64,000 bases of DNA from Alnus glutinosa. Lineage: Eukaryota; Streptophyta; Magnoliopsida; Fagales; Betulaceae. Position numbers and translations under genes: made by a program. The stretch spans positions 20,022,654 through 20,086,653 of the forward strand of contig NC_084886.1 of the NCBI RefSeq assembly GCF_958979055.1, read 5' to 3'. How positions within the stretch are numbered: the first letter of the stretch is position 1; every line of letters starts with the position of its first letter. Under the pieces are notes generated by a model, which did not search any database, was not told the DNA's origin, and saw nothing but the letters and a program-made list of their open reading frames with translations. This document shows positions 1-11,800 of this stretch, one piece after another.

Positions 1-155
1 GCATATACACTATGGCTTGTTGCTAAAGCTCCAAACTAACTCGACACTAGCCACCGGCCCACCGTCTTGATGCCGCCCTACTCACCGATAGCCTGAATCG
101 CCGTGCAAAGCCAAGAAACTCATCCTGCCATGCTTGCATGCGCCGCTCTACTCAT

Positions 156-200
<45 letters not shown>

Positions 201-741
201 GAATGAATAAATATTTTTTTTAGCTAAACTATAGTTGCTCTCTAAATTTAGGTTGGTACTGTAACTTGTTTTAATTTTAGTGTAGGGATATGTAATTGGC
301 TGTGGGTAGTTTTAGGGAGGATTAGTTAAATTTTACATAGAAAGAGAAGATATATAAGCAAATGCAAATGCTCTCATATCACACTCAGCTAGGCATTAGT
401 AATATCAATGAGGGAATAACTTCAATTCGATTATCATAGAAACTAGGCATTTTTTGCCTTCCAATGAAAAGTTAACACGTAAGCATAGAAAAAAAAAATC
501 AAATAGAAACAAAACACTGGATTTCTTCAACGTATGCTAAAAAAAAAAAAGACCCTCTCAAGACCCTCTTGACTGGTGAATCGCAGTCCAAAACGAGACG
601 AAAGTTGCCGCCGCCCGAGCCCAGGATTGAACGCCGCTGACACTGCGCCCAATACGAATGCTACTCCTCCACCGGTAAGTCTACGAACGCGGCACCCTCG
701 AATCACGACCATCAGACAGAGAAAGACACGGGGAGTTAGCG
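1..741. other. Intergenic, no gene seen
   Basis: AT-rich sequence with no open frame that resembles a known protein. It contains a GA microsatellite at about 161-197 and several short A runs. I see no splice signals or promoter that I would defend. Confidence 0.5.
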
Positions 742-807
742 GTGTGGCAGCGTTCGAGCTTGGGCAGTGAAGGTGGGGCTGCGGATTTGGGGCATACGGG
801 TGGTGGT

Positions 808-1060
808 GGAATGGATCTTCCGGTTAGGGGAGTTTTTGTGGCGTGGCCTAGTTCGGGTAGTGGCAGGACGCTACGGCCCAGTCAGTGGCTACGGCTTTCC
901 AGTCTAAGCAGTGCCACGGTGGGGTGGACTGGCGGTGATCTTCCGGTTGGGGGAGTTTTCGTTGCGTGGTCCAGTCTGGCCACTGCCTGGACTCTACGGC
1001 CTAGTCGGTGGCGACGGCTTTCCAGCCTGGGCAGCCCCACAGTGGGGCGGACGGGCGATG
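808..1060 (+). repeat. Two-copy tandem repeat, period about 123 bp, GC-rich
   Basis: The block beginning GATCTTCCGGTT at 814 recurs at 937 with scattered substitutions; each copy runs on through a TCTACGGCC-like segment and a CGGCTTTCCAG segment. A third, decayed partial copy may follow to about 1100. The stretch is much richer in G than its surroundings. The frame open across it (742-1116) is a by-product of the repeat and resembles no known protein. Confidence 0.7.
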
Positions 1061-1485
1061 ATGATGCAGTGGGGGGATGGGCGGTGATGGTGCAGTGGGG
1101 TTTGTTTTTTTTTTAGAATGTAAAAATGGGAGTTGTGAGAAGGATCCGGTACTTCACCAATATTTCAATTTTTTTGGTTCTAGCTAACGTGTCAACTGAT
1201 TATTGGTGGGCATAAACCCATTGTTTTCTGCCATGACCATATAGAAGGGGCACTCTATCAATGATATTAATGATATTGTTAGAATTCATATATCTAAAGC
1301 AGTTTTTGGCTTTTTTACATACAATTGACCAAGTTGATCTAATCATTGCGTCGTGGATCTAATCAAATTTTTTTCCTTGATGTGAGTGTGGGCAACTGAA
1401 CTTCAACATACCAATTTGTGAAGGATTTTAGTTAAGTTCTTGCTAAATAAAACTTGGATCGATAATTGCAATATGAAATTTGAGT

Positions 1486-3420
1486 TTAGACCCCAAACAA
1501 CACCTAGAAGTGAGGGGTGAATAGGTATTTGACACAAATTATCACCAATTTATAAATATACGTCACAATAATCGCAGAATAATTCACCATGCAACTAAAC
1601 ACCAAAATCAAGGAAAGCATAAACCAATAAGCACACAAGATTTTGGTTATAAATTGAAATCCTTAGTAGTACTCTCTAAAGGTAAAACACTCCAGGAAAA
1701 CCAAACCCAGAAAACAGTTTACTAGTAAAGATTCAAGTTTACAAGTAATCAAAATAACAAAACCTTTGCTTCCCATCAATCAAGAGGATTTGTTTTTTTG
1801 CTCTCGAAGACGCCTCGAGAACTCTCTCGAAAAAAGCTTGGCTGAGCCGTACCCTTCTTCTCCACACTTTCTCCTCTATTCACCCCTGTTCAGTTTGCTC
1901 ATGCCTCCTTTGAGGCCCTTATCAGGCTAGAGGTTTCTCTAGCTTTACCTCCCTTGGAGGTTCTATCCACCCGTTGCACCACCGTTGACGGCTTCTCTGC
2001 AGTTAGATCGACCTTCTTCTCCTCCTCTCGATCTAAGTCATGGTTCCCTCGATATCTTGAAGTTCTTAGATTTGATTTTTTCCAAATCAGATCTACTAAC
2101 TTCAGGAAGCCTCTCCATCATATGCTCCACTCCACTAGGTTCCATGGTCCTCCAGCTTCAATCCACCGATAACGGCTTCATCATTGAATCAACACGCGCC
2201 GGAACGTGAACTACACGCGCTAGAGCGTGCACCTCATGTGCCGACACCGGGTCACCCTGATGCTACTTGTGCTGCTCTCCACCAGCTTCCTTCGCCAATT
2301 TTCAGCTGTGATCCGACCGCCATCAATGGTGTATTTTGGGTTCTATTTCTGTTTTTTTGTCTTTTATTTTTGTTGCTGTTTTTAGGCTTTTCTTTTGTAC
2401 CCTCTCCTTGTTTACCCTTGTTTCGGTGTTTGGGTCATTGAGACTTAATATACATCACAAACCACATTCATTGGTGGCCTTGGTTCTCGGCATCCGTGCC
2501 ACTAACCATAGGGCTCGTATCTTCGAAAGCATTGTCCCCACGTACTTATGTTCTTTGGTTTAATTTTGGGTTGCTCAGCCCTTGTTGTTGTGTTTTTTCT
2601 TTCCTGATGTAATTTTTTTTCATGTATCTATAAAAAAAAAAAAAAAAAAAACTTTGTAAATAGACCTTACATTTACGTACCAAACAAATAATATGTTTGT
2701 CACTATCGCAGTAGCTCCAAAACTCTAATCAATCTTCAATATGATCTCCTCTTATGCTCTGAACCTCTGCCGAAGGTTAACAATTTTTGTGTATGGTTTT
2801 ATCAAACTCCAAGAGAGGTTTGGAAGTCAAGGATTAGAATATTGAGTTCTCTCTTGTCTCACAAAATAACGGCATAAGCAACCTTCAATATCGTGCATAA
2901 CACTCATTTTTGTTAGTTTTTTGGTTGGTTAATTTGATACCCAAAACTCTTTGGTGTAATTTGTAATGAGATTAGACAACTTTTTGTACTTAGGATTTCA
3001 AGAATCACAAGTTTGGTTCAACATGTCTAGACGAGCTGGGTTGAAGAACATACCTTACTGCTCATTCGCAGTAAAAGTTCGAATGAGCTGATTTAATGGA
3101 AGTTTCGAAGTCAAATAATGTTGCTCAGTTGTAGTCTCGTTCATAGAGCAAGTTTGTTCGAGTTGTGTTGAAAAGGATTTGAAGACACAGTTATGTCTTG
3201 GTAGTGTTGCTTGTTTGCAATCTCATTCGCAGATAGTTACGAATGAGATATAGTTTGAAGAAATTCATGATTTGTAGAACTGGTCATTCGCAACCTCGTT
3301 TGCTATCAAGTCTGAACGAGAAGTGTTTTCAAGATTTCCAAAGTTTTCTCCAGTGTAACTGTAATGCCCGGCCAGTAGCATTCCTTTAAAAGAGGTAGAG
3401 CGATTGGAGTGATTGCAGCG
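1486..3420. mobile_element. Unclassified retroelement remnant with a younger insertion
   Basis: A stretch without genes. It opens with a motif of the type AGTGAGGGGTGAATAGGT, which I associate with internal regions of degenerate plant LTR elements; this is recollection, not a search result. The segment at about 1755-2651 ends in a poly-A run and looks like a separate insertion, because the flanking sequence has the same composition on both sides. No protease, integrase or reverse transcriptase motif is readable. Confidence 0.35.
1755..2651 (+). mobile_element. Poly-A-tailed retrotransposed segment (non-LTR type or retrocopy)
   Basis: The segment is pyrimidine-rich, including a run of Leu/Phe-coding T-rich sequence, and ends in a pure A run at 2632-2651 preceded by a TGTAAT-type sequence. 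A 3' poly-A tail inside unrelated DNA suggests target-primed reverse transcription. I cannot find a convincing target-site duplication: the flanks share only a CTTTG-like stretch. No coding domain is recognisable, so it could be a non-autonomous LINE derivative or a decayed retrocopy. Confidence 0.35.
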
Positions 3421-4188
3421 GGAATTTTTCTTTTTTCAATGTTCACCACAAAATATTGAAGTACTAGTGCACTATGAATACCCAATAACTCATGACACTA
3501 CAAACTCAACTTAATTATTAAAAATACCACAGTGCTATAACGTCTTGAATCATATCACTATTGTATTATACATACCATATCATTTTTCTTTATTTACAAT
3601 AAATAAATTAATACATGTCTTATGCCAAAGAATCATTACACACAATAATCCTAAAAACTTAGGTCTATAGGTTCTTTATTTTTCTTCTTTGCTATAAAAC
3701 ATGAACCCCTTGATCCTCCCTTTAACATTGTACTATCTTTGAATGCCAATTTTCCTTGTCGTGTACACTACACTTTCTATAAATTCAATTTGTCAATACA
3801 TATTTCATTTACAGATAGAAACTTATGGGTAAGTCTATGACTTAGTAAGTAAGTTAAACAATGTGTAACACCTAAGGAATTTACTAGGATAACTAAGAAT
3901 ATTTTGGTATAAATATTGGTATTAAATTAGATCAAATATATTTGAAAAATGTATTTTCTGTCTAATTTTTATGTTCTTGGTTTAGTATGAGAAGTGGACA
4001 ATTTGAACTAGGCTCAAAGAGAAAAGAAATTTTTGGAACTTTGGGAGTTTTTAAGAATTGTAATATATAATATAATATAATATTATATTATATTGTAAGA
4101 GATGTCACTAGCATTCATGTAAATACTAAAGCATTTAAGCATATCTGCTTTTAATTATGGGTGTTGACCGAGCTAGTGTTTGGTTTTG
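2652..4188. other. Intergenic, no gene seen
   Basis: Low-complexity AT-rich sequence. It includes a short imperfect palindrome of TATAATAT type near 4065-4095. I see no coding region or regulatory site. Confidence 0.4.
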
Positions 4189-4262
<74 letters not shown>

Positions 4263-4264
4263 AA
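4189..4264 (+). repeat. Poly-A tract followed by a GAAA microsatellite
   Basis: About 44 A residues (4189-4232) are followed by about eight GAAA units. This could be the expanded tail of an old SINE or LINE, but no element body is recognisable upstream. Confidence 0.8.
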
Positions 4265-4581
4265 TTAAATGGGTTCCAAAAACATTGATAAAAGTATGAT
4301 GTTTTCTTAGGGTGGGGTCCGAATAAAAGGCTCTAAAATTTCCTCAAGAACTGAAGCTGCGTGCAGAAATCCAAAGAATTCTGGAGGATGAGATTCACGC
4401 ATTATTATGGGTGGGTGAGGGTCCGTGAGGGAGCTTCAATGGGTTATAAATTTGTTAACTTTATTTGAAAAATAATCACTTCAATCATCAACACTCAACA
4501 GAGTTGATAAAATTAATTATTGTTAAAAGAGCGACATATCACAAAATTTGCCAAAATTAGCTAAGGATCAGTAATCCCAGC

Positions 4582-5028
4582 TTATAATATGCCCTTAGCT
4601 ACCTCCACCAAGTGAAACATAATGACCACCATTGACGTCGGTACGCTCAGCATAATAAGAGATCGAGCCACCATTCCCAAGGCCAAGCTAGGCCTGGTAC
4701 TCATCACCTCGGACTGCAGCAACTCCATTGCTTCACAAATACGCACGTAATATTGCTTCTCCCATTCCATCCAATGAGAAGGCGGCTCCGGCTCGTGATT
4801 CGTCTTCTCTATCCTCATCTCCTGAATTCGTTTTCTGAGAATGATCATGTTTTCATCGACGATCTTCCCGTCGTAATCATGACCGTATGCATCCCTGTTT
4901 GATGCATAAACCATGGCTGTGCTGGTAGGCCTATGGAACCGGTTGATACCCATCTTCTGCCGCAATGAGTTGCCGGGTAAGGGGCGCGGTGAAAGCACAG
5001 GCAGGGAGTATAGAGACGTTGCTTGCAT
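4582..5028 (-). CDS. Small plant protein of unknown function with a C-terminal hydrophobic segment
   Basis: A single-exon frame of 148 residues. I chose the ATG at 5028; the frame also stays open upstream through a GTG at 5052, but the TATA box at 5101-5108 and the short 5' leader fit the ATG. The N-terminus (MQATSLYSLPVLSPRPLPG) is rich in Ser, Pro and Arg and lacks acids, so it could be a plastid transit peptide; this is inference. The middle is charged (EWEKQYY, RKRIQEMRIEK). Residues about 115-145 (SLALGMVARSLIMLSVPTSM onward) could form one membrane span. The pattern resembles a conserved plant family that I cannot name with certainty. It is transcribed away from the left-hand repeats and in the same direction as ABCG7. 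Codon structure and promoter spacing make it a likely real gene. Confidence 0.7.
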   Translation of the reverse strand: MQATSLYSLPVLSPRPLPGNSLRQKMGINRFHRPTSTAMVYASNRDAYGHDYDGKIVDENMIILRKRIQEMRIEKTNHEPEPPSHWMEWEKQYYVRICEAMELLQSEVMSTRPSLALGMVARSLIMLSVPTSMVVIMFHLVEVAKGIL

Positions 5029-5100
5029 TTTCTTGGACGGACGCTGGAACACTTTCAGGTGGCTGATTATGGTGGAACGAGTATTTGTGGAGGGGGTTTG

Positions 5101-5108
5101 TATTTATA
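5101..5108 (-). promoter_or_regulatory. TATA box of the small unknown gene
   Basis: On the minus strand this reads TATAAATA, 73 bp before the ATG at 5028. That would place transcription start at about 5075 and leave a leader of about 45 nt, which is normal for a plant gene. Confidence 0.65.
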
Positions 5109-5853
5109 GGAAAGGAATTTGTGCGCGAGAGTCGGGAGGGTGAGACTGGGCCACACCGCGTGGGAAAATGACAATGATATGTCGGCGCGTGATTCGCTTA
5201 CTTTTTCAGATACATTCTAGAATGTGAGACAAATGATAGGGCGGCTTATAGCCCGGTTGCAGTGTAAAACGGTAGGAGTATTGCACCGGATCTTTTTCCA
5301 GGAAAAGATCCAATTTTAAAAAAAAATAATAATATAAAAGAAAAATTAGTAATAAAGCATATCCAAATAGCAGAGAAAATGCGTTGACCAGAATTTATAA
5401 TGAAAGATTGGAATAATTTGGCCAATAGGAAGAGATAATATTGAAATGTTTATGGGAGTTCCATCCCAATCAAGCCGCATATGGAGTCATGGTTTCCTCT
5501 TTGCATAGTACTAGAGTAAATCTTTGCCATCTTGGGGTCCGTAACCTGGTATTCTAACATCAATAAATTTAATCAGAAATCTGTAGATTTTATGCAGGAT
5601 ATGTATTAGCAAAGGAGGCTCCAACCAACAGACTCAGTTACAATGTCCAAAAAAGAAAATACTCTCAACCATGAGTTATGTATACAAAATCATGACATGA
5701 TTGTTGGCAGAAGTCCTATAAAACAACTCATTAGCTCAGAAAATGCATGATGCTCTCCTTTATTGCAAAGACATCTTCCTTATATAGCACCTGTATGAGA
5801 TGTATCAGTGAATAGTGGTAAATCTGATAACAACATTATTAATACCCAAGTAA
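5109..5853. other. Spacer between the small gene promoter and the ABCG7 3' end
   Basis: No gene. It must hold upstream regulatory DNA of the small gene on the left and the 3' UTR of the ABCG7-like gene on the right. I see no clear polyadenylation signal that I would single out. Confidence 0.45.
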
Positions 5854-8800
5854 CTACAAACCTTCTAGGATAAATGGTTGGACTTGGTCATTTGGAGGTG
5901 ATTCAAGCTGCAGATTTGACTCAACTTGGTTGAGCATAGGGGGTTCGAGTGAGCTGTCTTTTTCAAATAGGTCAGTATTAAAAGGCTCAAGCTGTTGCTC
6001 TGGTTGGATTTGCTTAGGAGGTGGTGGTTCAAGCAGCTGGTAATTGGGCTTGTTTTTCTCAAGGAGAAGGTAAGTGGTGCAATACCAAAACAACAGTATC
6101 CTACTCTGAGCAATTATTGTCTCCCTAATGTGACTACCCCCAAAGGAGAGCCGCTCAAGTGCCTGCCAAATGCAAAGAAAAAGATTCTGATCATGCTATG
6201 TATGACAAAAATTTATCAAGAAAAAACCCAATTATAGTAAGACGTGTCTTTGTTAGCCACTTCATTATCTTCTGCCAGCATACGTATGTCATATATTAAA
6301 TGCAATTGACTGATGAAACGGATATTTCCAAAATGGATTTCAGGTCTTTGAATCAAAATTAAGTGCTGACTATATGGCCCCCTAAGATCCAGCACCAAGA
6401 TCTTGATCTACAGCTATCCATGGCACCTGTATCCATTACCAGGTGACACATTTTTTTATTATTATTATTATTATTTATGTGATCTCGCTATTGTGCTATG
6501 GTTATTCAAGTCTAGTTGCACGCTGAGCAAAGAGCATCACCCTTTTTAGTATATGGCATGCATTGTTAGATGGTGTTCTGTTCTCTTAAGGACAGGACAT
6601 CCCATTTCATTACAAGTTACAACTGAAAACAATTCATTTGCTCACTTACCTGTTCCCCAGTTTGAATATCGAAAGAATTCTGATGATCGAATTGAAGACC
6701 ACTAAATTCATTGATGCAAAGCCCTTGAAAGGCCCTGAAAGTGCGCAATGAGTGCAATAGTCCTCGGTAAGAAAATATTAACAAAATCAACCAAATTACC
6801 TAGTATAAATGTAGAAACTTTGTAAACAGCATTTTCCTTTTTCCTTATTGGCAAATAATGATATCTTTACCATCTTATAAGAGAAACACGAGGAATCCAA
6901 CGGAAGATGATTGGTGTGTTGTCAGCATTGACGTAATAGCCTCCAAATACAAGAAAAACAGTCATAAGAGAAGGCCCCACAGCCATTGCTGCTTCAGTGG
7001 TGGGAACCATTGCCCCAACTGTAAGCCCCATGGCAGATGCGGTAAAGGATTCCACAGTCACAATTCCACAGAATTTTCCAAACCTAGATTGTCAGAGTTC
7101 CAAGCCAGTAACTTAGTACTTGTGATCAATAATTCCCCCCACAACTCAAATTATTAAACATTCATTCACAGAGTTCAAAGATCACAGTGATGAAAAGAAT
7201 AATAATAAAAGTAAGCACCAGGTGAACCATAGAATGATCTATCTAAAGTAATCTTTATAAGAAACACAGATACTCCCAGAAATTCAGTAAACACTTCAAT
7301 GGATAATTTCAAGGCTTTATAACCTCTAATTCTAACAAGTTTCCGCTACGAACAGCTCAAAAAATTTCTTGGGTCCAGATGTGAGATACATTGAATTTCA
7401 GGCAGATAGGCAGATTTCTGAAAAGCAAATTAATAATGATGGGTCATTAATTTTCCCTTTTTTCTTTTCTTTTTTTGAATGGGGGGGGGGGGGGGGGGGG
7501 GGGGGGGGTGTATTTGTAAGCAACTTTAGTCTTTCCAGAGGTTTTTCAGTATTTTCCTCCTAGCAGTTGTGTAAGGATTTGCAAGGAAGAGCCAGTAGCT
7601 TATTAAGACAATCTAATTCTCAATCTATCCTATTATATCATTGGTTGTTCTTTGGGAGCTGTTACAGCTTCCATAAAAGCAAGAAATGTTTTTGTCCCCA
7701 GTTATTCTGATAATTGACAGAACCTGATGGGACACAAGATACAAGCCTTGATTACATGTGTTTGGACCCTGATATCGAAGGACAACCTAGCCTTGAGAGC
7801 ATAGAGATATTAGTCCATTGATTAGAAATTCTGTAACGGCCCGGTTCAATACATACATTTTTTTAAAAAAAACCCAATTATCACAATAACCCTTACAGAC
7901 CTAATAGCATTTCATAACATGGGCAATCAAGAAAAATAAGACTGTTTTTTCCTGACTTCTTCCTTCATTTCTTCCTCTCTTTCAATCATGTTGTGGAATT
8001 CTGAGCTGAATCGGCAAAGTTTTGGATTTATGTTGTCAACCCTTGTAGTTAGGAAAGGGCAGTTACAGTGCACATTCCCACTGGTTTTCGGGTAAGTTTC
8101 CTGAAATTTGGGAGATCTGTATAGGTTTTTCTTGTTGGTGGAATGGGGTTCTTGAGAAGATGCTCGGTGGAATCTAAGGACTTTGAATTGCTGGTGGTGG
8201 GTGGCGACACAGGGGTACGCATTTGAGAGAGTTGTAAAGGGAAGATGAGGTCTATTCTTTTAGATAGGGACGAGTTAGCTTGGTTGGTGCGTATCTTTGA
8301 GGATCTGGTGGTAGTGGAAGATTCACAGGTTTTTTGGAACCAATCTCAACCTGGGTTCCCTCGGATTCTTGCTCAACGCTGTTTTAACAAACATGGTGGA
8401 TTTTTAGTGGTAGAGGAATTTAACGGTGATAGAAAAAGTGGCTCAGTGCTTATTCCAGAAGGAAGAACCAGTAAAGGCTGGGAGCTTTTTGGCTCAGTCT
8501 TACATTTGGCTTTTGAGCACTTCAGAGCGGGATTCAAAGATGTGGTGGCAAAAACAGAGGTCCAGACGAGGAGGGATGGTAGGAAAAGATATGCAGAGGT
8601 TTTGGCGAAGTCGTTACCACCGCTGGAGGAGCCATTTGGTGTTGTTTCAGGGCCGGTAGCTAGGGTGCCTAGGTGGGTGAGAGAGCACTTGACAGGACGT
8701 TACTTCGACAAACATGGCCTAGTTTCGGCGTCAAGCAAGTAGAGAATTGTAGCTCCGGCGAAGATTACCCATGTTCTGATGTCTACAGCTACGGCTTCGG

Positions 8801-11800
8801 CGAAGACTACACAACCTCCGGCAAAGTTTGTCGCTTCGTACTATGGTTCTAAAGTTTCTGCAAAGCCAACTGCGAAAAGGGTGTGGGCGTCTGACTTAAC
8901 CGCCCATTTTGGTGATAGTCTCGAATTTGCAAGTCTTAGAGAAACGTTATTGAAGCTTAAAGAAGAAGTAGTCGTTTGTCTGGAGAGGTTGGACTCTACT
9001 GAGTCAGCTGTGGTTGGGTTACTGGGAAGTGGGCCTAAGATAAAGGTAGTCGACTCTAGACAAGCCCAGTTTTTAGCTTTGAGTCCCAAGTGTTTGTTGA
9101 AGAATCCTTTGGGCTCTCAGCTCAAGAGTAGAGTTTTATCCACATCCAAGGATTGGGCTAGTAAAGGGTCCAGTGAGCCCTCGCGGCCTATTGGTTGGTC
9201 CAAGCCCAAGGATAAGGCTGTTTTTAAACAAAAGACTACATTGGGCTTGGGTACCAGTTAGGCTGTTTTTAAGCCCAACCCAAAAAGAAAGACCCTTGCC
9301 CAGCATTCTTCTCATGCCTCTTCAAGCTCGACCCGTCTGTGGGTGAGATTGAACGCGGGTCATGCCAATGACCCAGGTGCGACGCTGTCTATTGGTGGTC
9401 TTCACGCCGCATTGCGAACGCCGATGTCCTCAGGTGGTCCTCTCGTAGTGGGTGATCCAATGGGATCCTTGGCTTGTCCTTTCCGGTGGGTCTATCGTCT
9501 GGTGAGTTTTCCGGCGATTTTTCATGGGTCGACATTTTGCCAGAAAGGGCCCATTCGGAGCAAAATTAGCCGAACACTGATCTTGCAGTCTTACCTCAGG
9601 TGTCAACGGTGGTTGAGGATCTGTATCATTCGGTGGTCGAAGTTAGAGAGCGGGTGTCGTGGCCTCTCAGTCCCTGTTCAGAGAGTGCTAGTGGTGGGTC
9701 TAATGCTTGGTGGGGGAATTTAGTATTGGATTCGGCTGTATCTGGGACGATTGGGTTGGGGTTGCTGATAAATCACCTTCAACGTTCTCTTTCTTTGTAG
9801 GTAAGGGTTGATGCTGGGGATTCCAACAGCCAGCCTTTCGGGTGTTAAGATTTGGTTGTGTTCCAAGAGGGTGACCAACTTATTAAAGTAGCAGGCAGTG
9901 GAGGGGAATTGTGTGTCACGACTGAGATGGAATGAGAAGCTGGAATTGGTAGGTTACCACCTCTCAATACTTATTCTCCAACCTCAGGGGGTCTATTGGG
10001 GTACTCTGAATGGATCATTCAATGTGCAAATGAGATTTATCCTATTGTAGGGATCTCGTATGTGGGTCATGAGTTGCAATTGTTGGCCCTCTTGACTTTT
10101 CTTGAAGAGGAACGTCATAATGAAGAGTTGGGAGCCCTGTCAAATGATGGCACAAAGGGCAAAAGGGAGGTCAAGAATTTTGAGAGTTTTGTTAGCTACA
10201 ATGCTAGAGGTTCTTGCTCAAGCCATGGTAAAAGGAAGGCAAGGGGTCATCCAGTTGTGTTATGAAGCCGAGGATTCTATCCTGACATGTGAGGGGGCTG
10301 AACAAGAGGAGCAAACACCCAAGGATTAGTAACTTGCTCAAAGAATGGAAGGTGGATATTATTTGCTTCCAAGAAACCAAGGTTCATGGTTTGTCGAGTA
10401 GTTTTGTGCGCAACATATGTGGATGCAATCATGTGGATCGATGCTATTTGGACTCCAATGGGGCCTCAGAGAGCATCCTGATCATGTGGGATAAAAGGGT
10501 GGTGGAGAAGGTAGATGTGTGTTTGGGGGATTTCACCCTCTCAGTCTCCTTCAAGAATATTGTGAATCGTTTCGTCTGTGCCTTTGCAGGTGTTTCCAGT
10601 CCAAATTCTGGTAATGATAGAAGATTGCTTTGCGATGAGCTGGCTGGCATTCTCAGTTGGTGAAATATGCTGTGGAGTATAAGGGGTGATTTTTCAATGT
10701 AACTCGGTTCCCTAGTGAAAAATCTCGCGAGGTTCGTCTGTGTTCTGCTATGAGAGACTTCTCTTATTTTTTCTCTGATCAGGGCTCATGGATCTTCCTC
10801 TCGTTTGGGGGCTCTTTTACTTGTCGCTCTCTCATGATCCTCCTGTATGGTCTGGAATTGATCGTTTTCCAGTCTTCCCAGATTGGGAAGCTCAGTTTCC
10901 TGTGGTTTCTCAGAAGAGGCTTTCTCGCCTCTATTCGGACCACTTTCCGATCCTTCTTGATTGTGTTGACGTTTCTAGAAAGAGCAAGGCTTTCAAATTT
11001 GAGAACATGTGGCTTAAGGTGGAAGGTTTTCTGGGGCTTGTGAAACAAAGGTGGGATTCTTATTTGTTTCAAGGTACGCCTCGTTATGTTTTAGCATGCA
11101 AGCTCAAGGCTTTGAAACAGGATTTGAAGAAATTGAATGTAGAGGTTTTTGGCAATGTAGAGAGGAACAAGAGGAAGCTTTTTGAATATTTTTAGGATTT
11201 TGATGCTATTGAAGGTAGTAGGGCTTTAGTTGAATATGAGCAACTAAAGAAGGCAGAGGTTGTCAAAGAATTAGAGAGGTGTTCTCTTTTGGAGGAAGTG
11301 AGTTGGAGGCAGAAATTGAGGGTGATGTGGTTAAAGGAGGAGGACCAATGTACTAAATTCTTCCATTCCATAGCCAATTCAAATAGAAGGTACAACTCAA
11401 TGGACTCCTTATTTATTAGCGATATTCCTTTTTCTAATCAGACAAAAATAGGCGAGCATGTTGTAAAGTTCTATCAAACGCTTTTTTCTAAGCCGTGTAG
11501 GTGGAGGCCTATGGTGGATGGTATTTCCTTTAATTCTATTTTGGAGTCTGAGACCAGCTGGTTGGAGAGAGCTTTCGAGGAGGAGGAAGTTAGGAAGGTA
11601 GTGTTAGCTATGAATGGTGATAAGGCGCCAGCCACTAGGTCCTGACGGTTTCTCTATTGCTTTCTTCCAAGCAAGCTGGGATATCTTGAGATTGGACATT
11701 ATGAAGGTGTTTTATGAATTTCATGCTAGAGGTTTGTTTGAAATGAGCCTTAACGTTTCGTTCATTTTGCTTATTCCAAAGATTCCTGGTGCTAATTCTC

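Noticed and set aside
742..1116. 124-codon frame at the left end
   Set aside because: It follows the 123-bp tandem repeat, whose length is a multiple of three; repetition alone keeps it open.
7481..7508. 28-base G run as a possible G-quadruplex switch
   Set aside because: A pure homopolymer in a large intron is more simply a slippage tract or a sequencing artefact.
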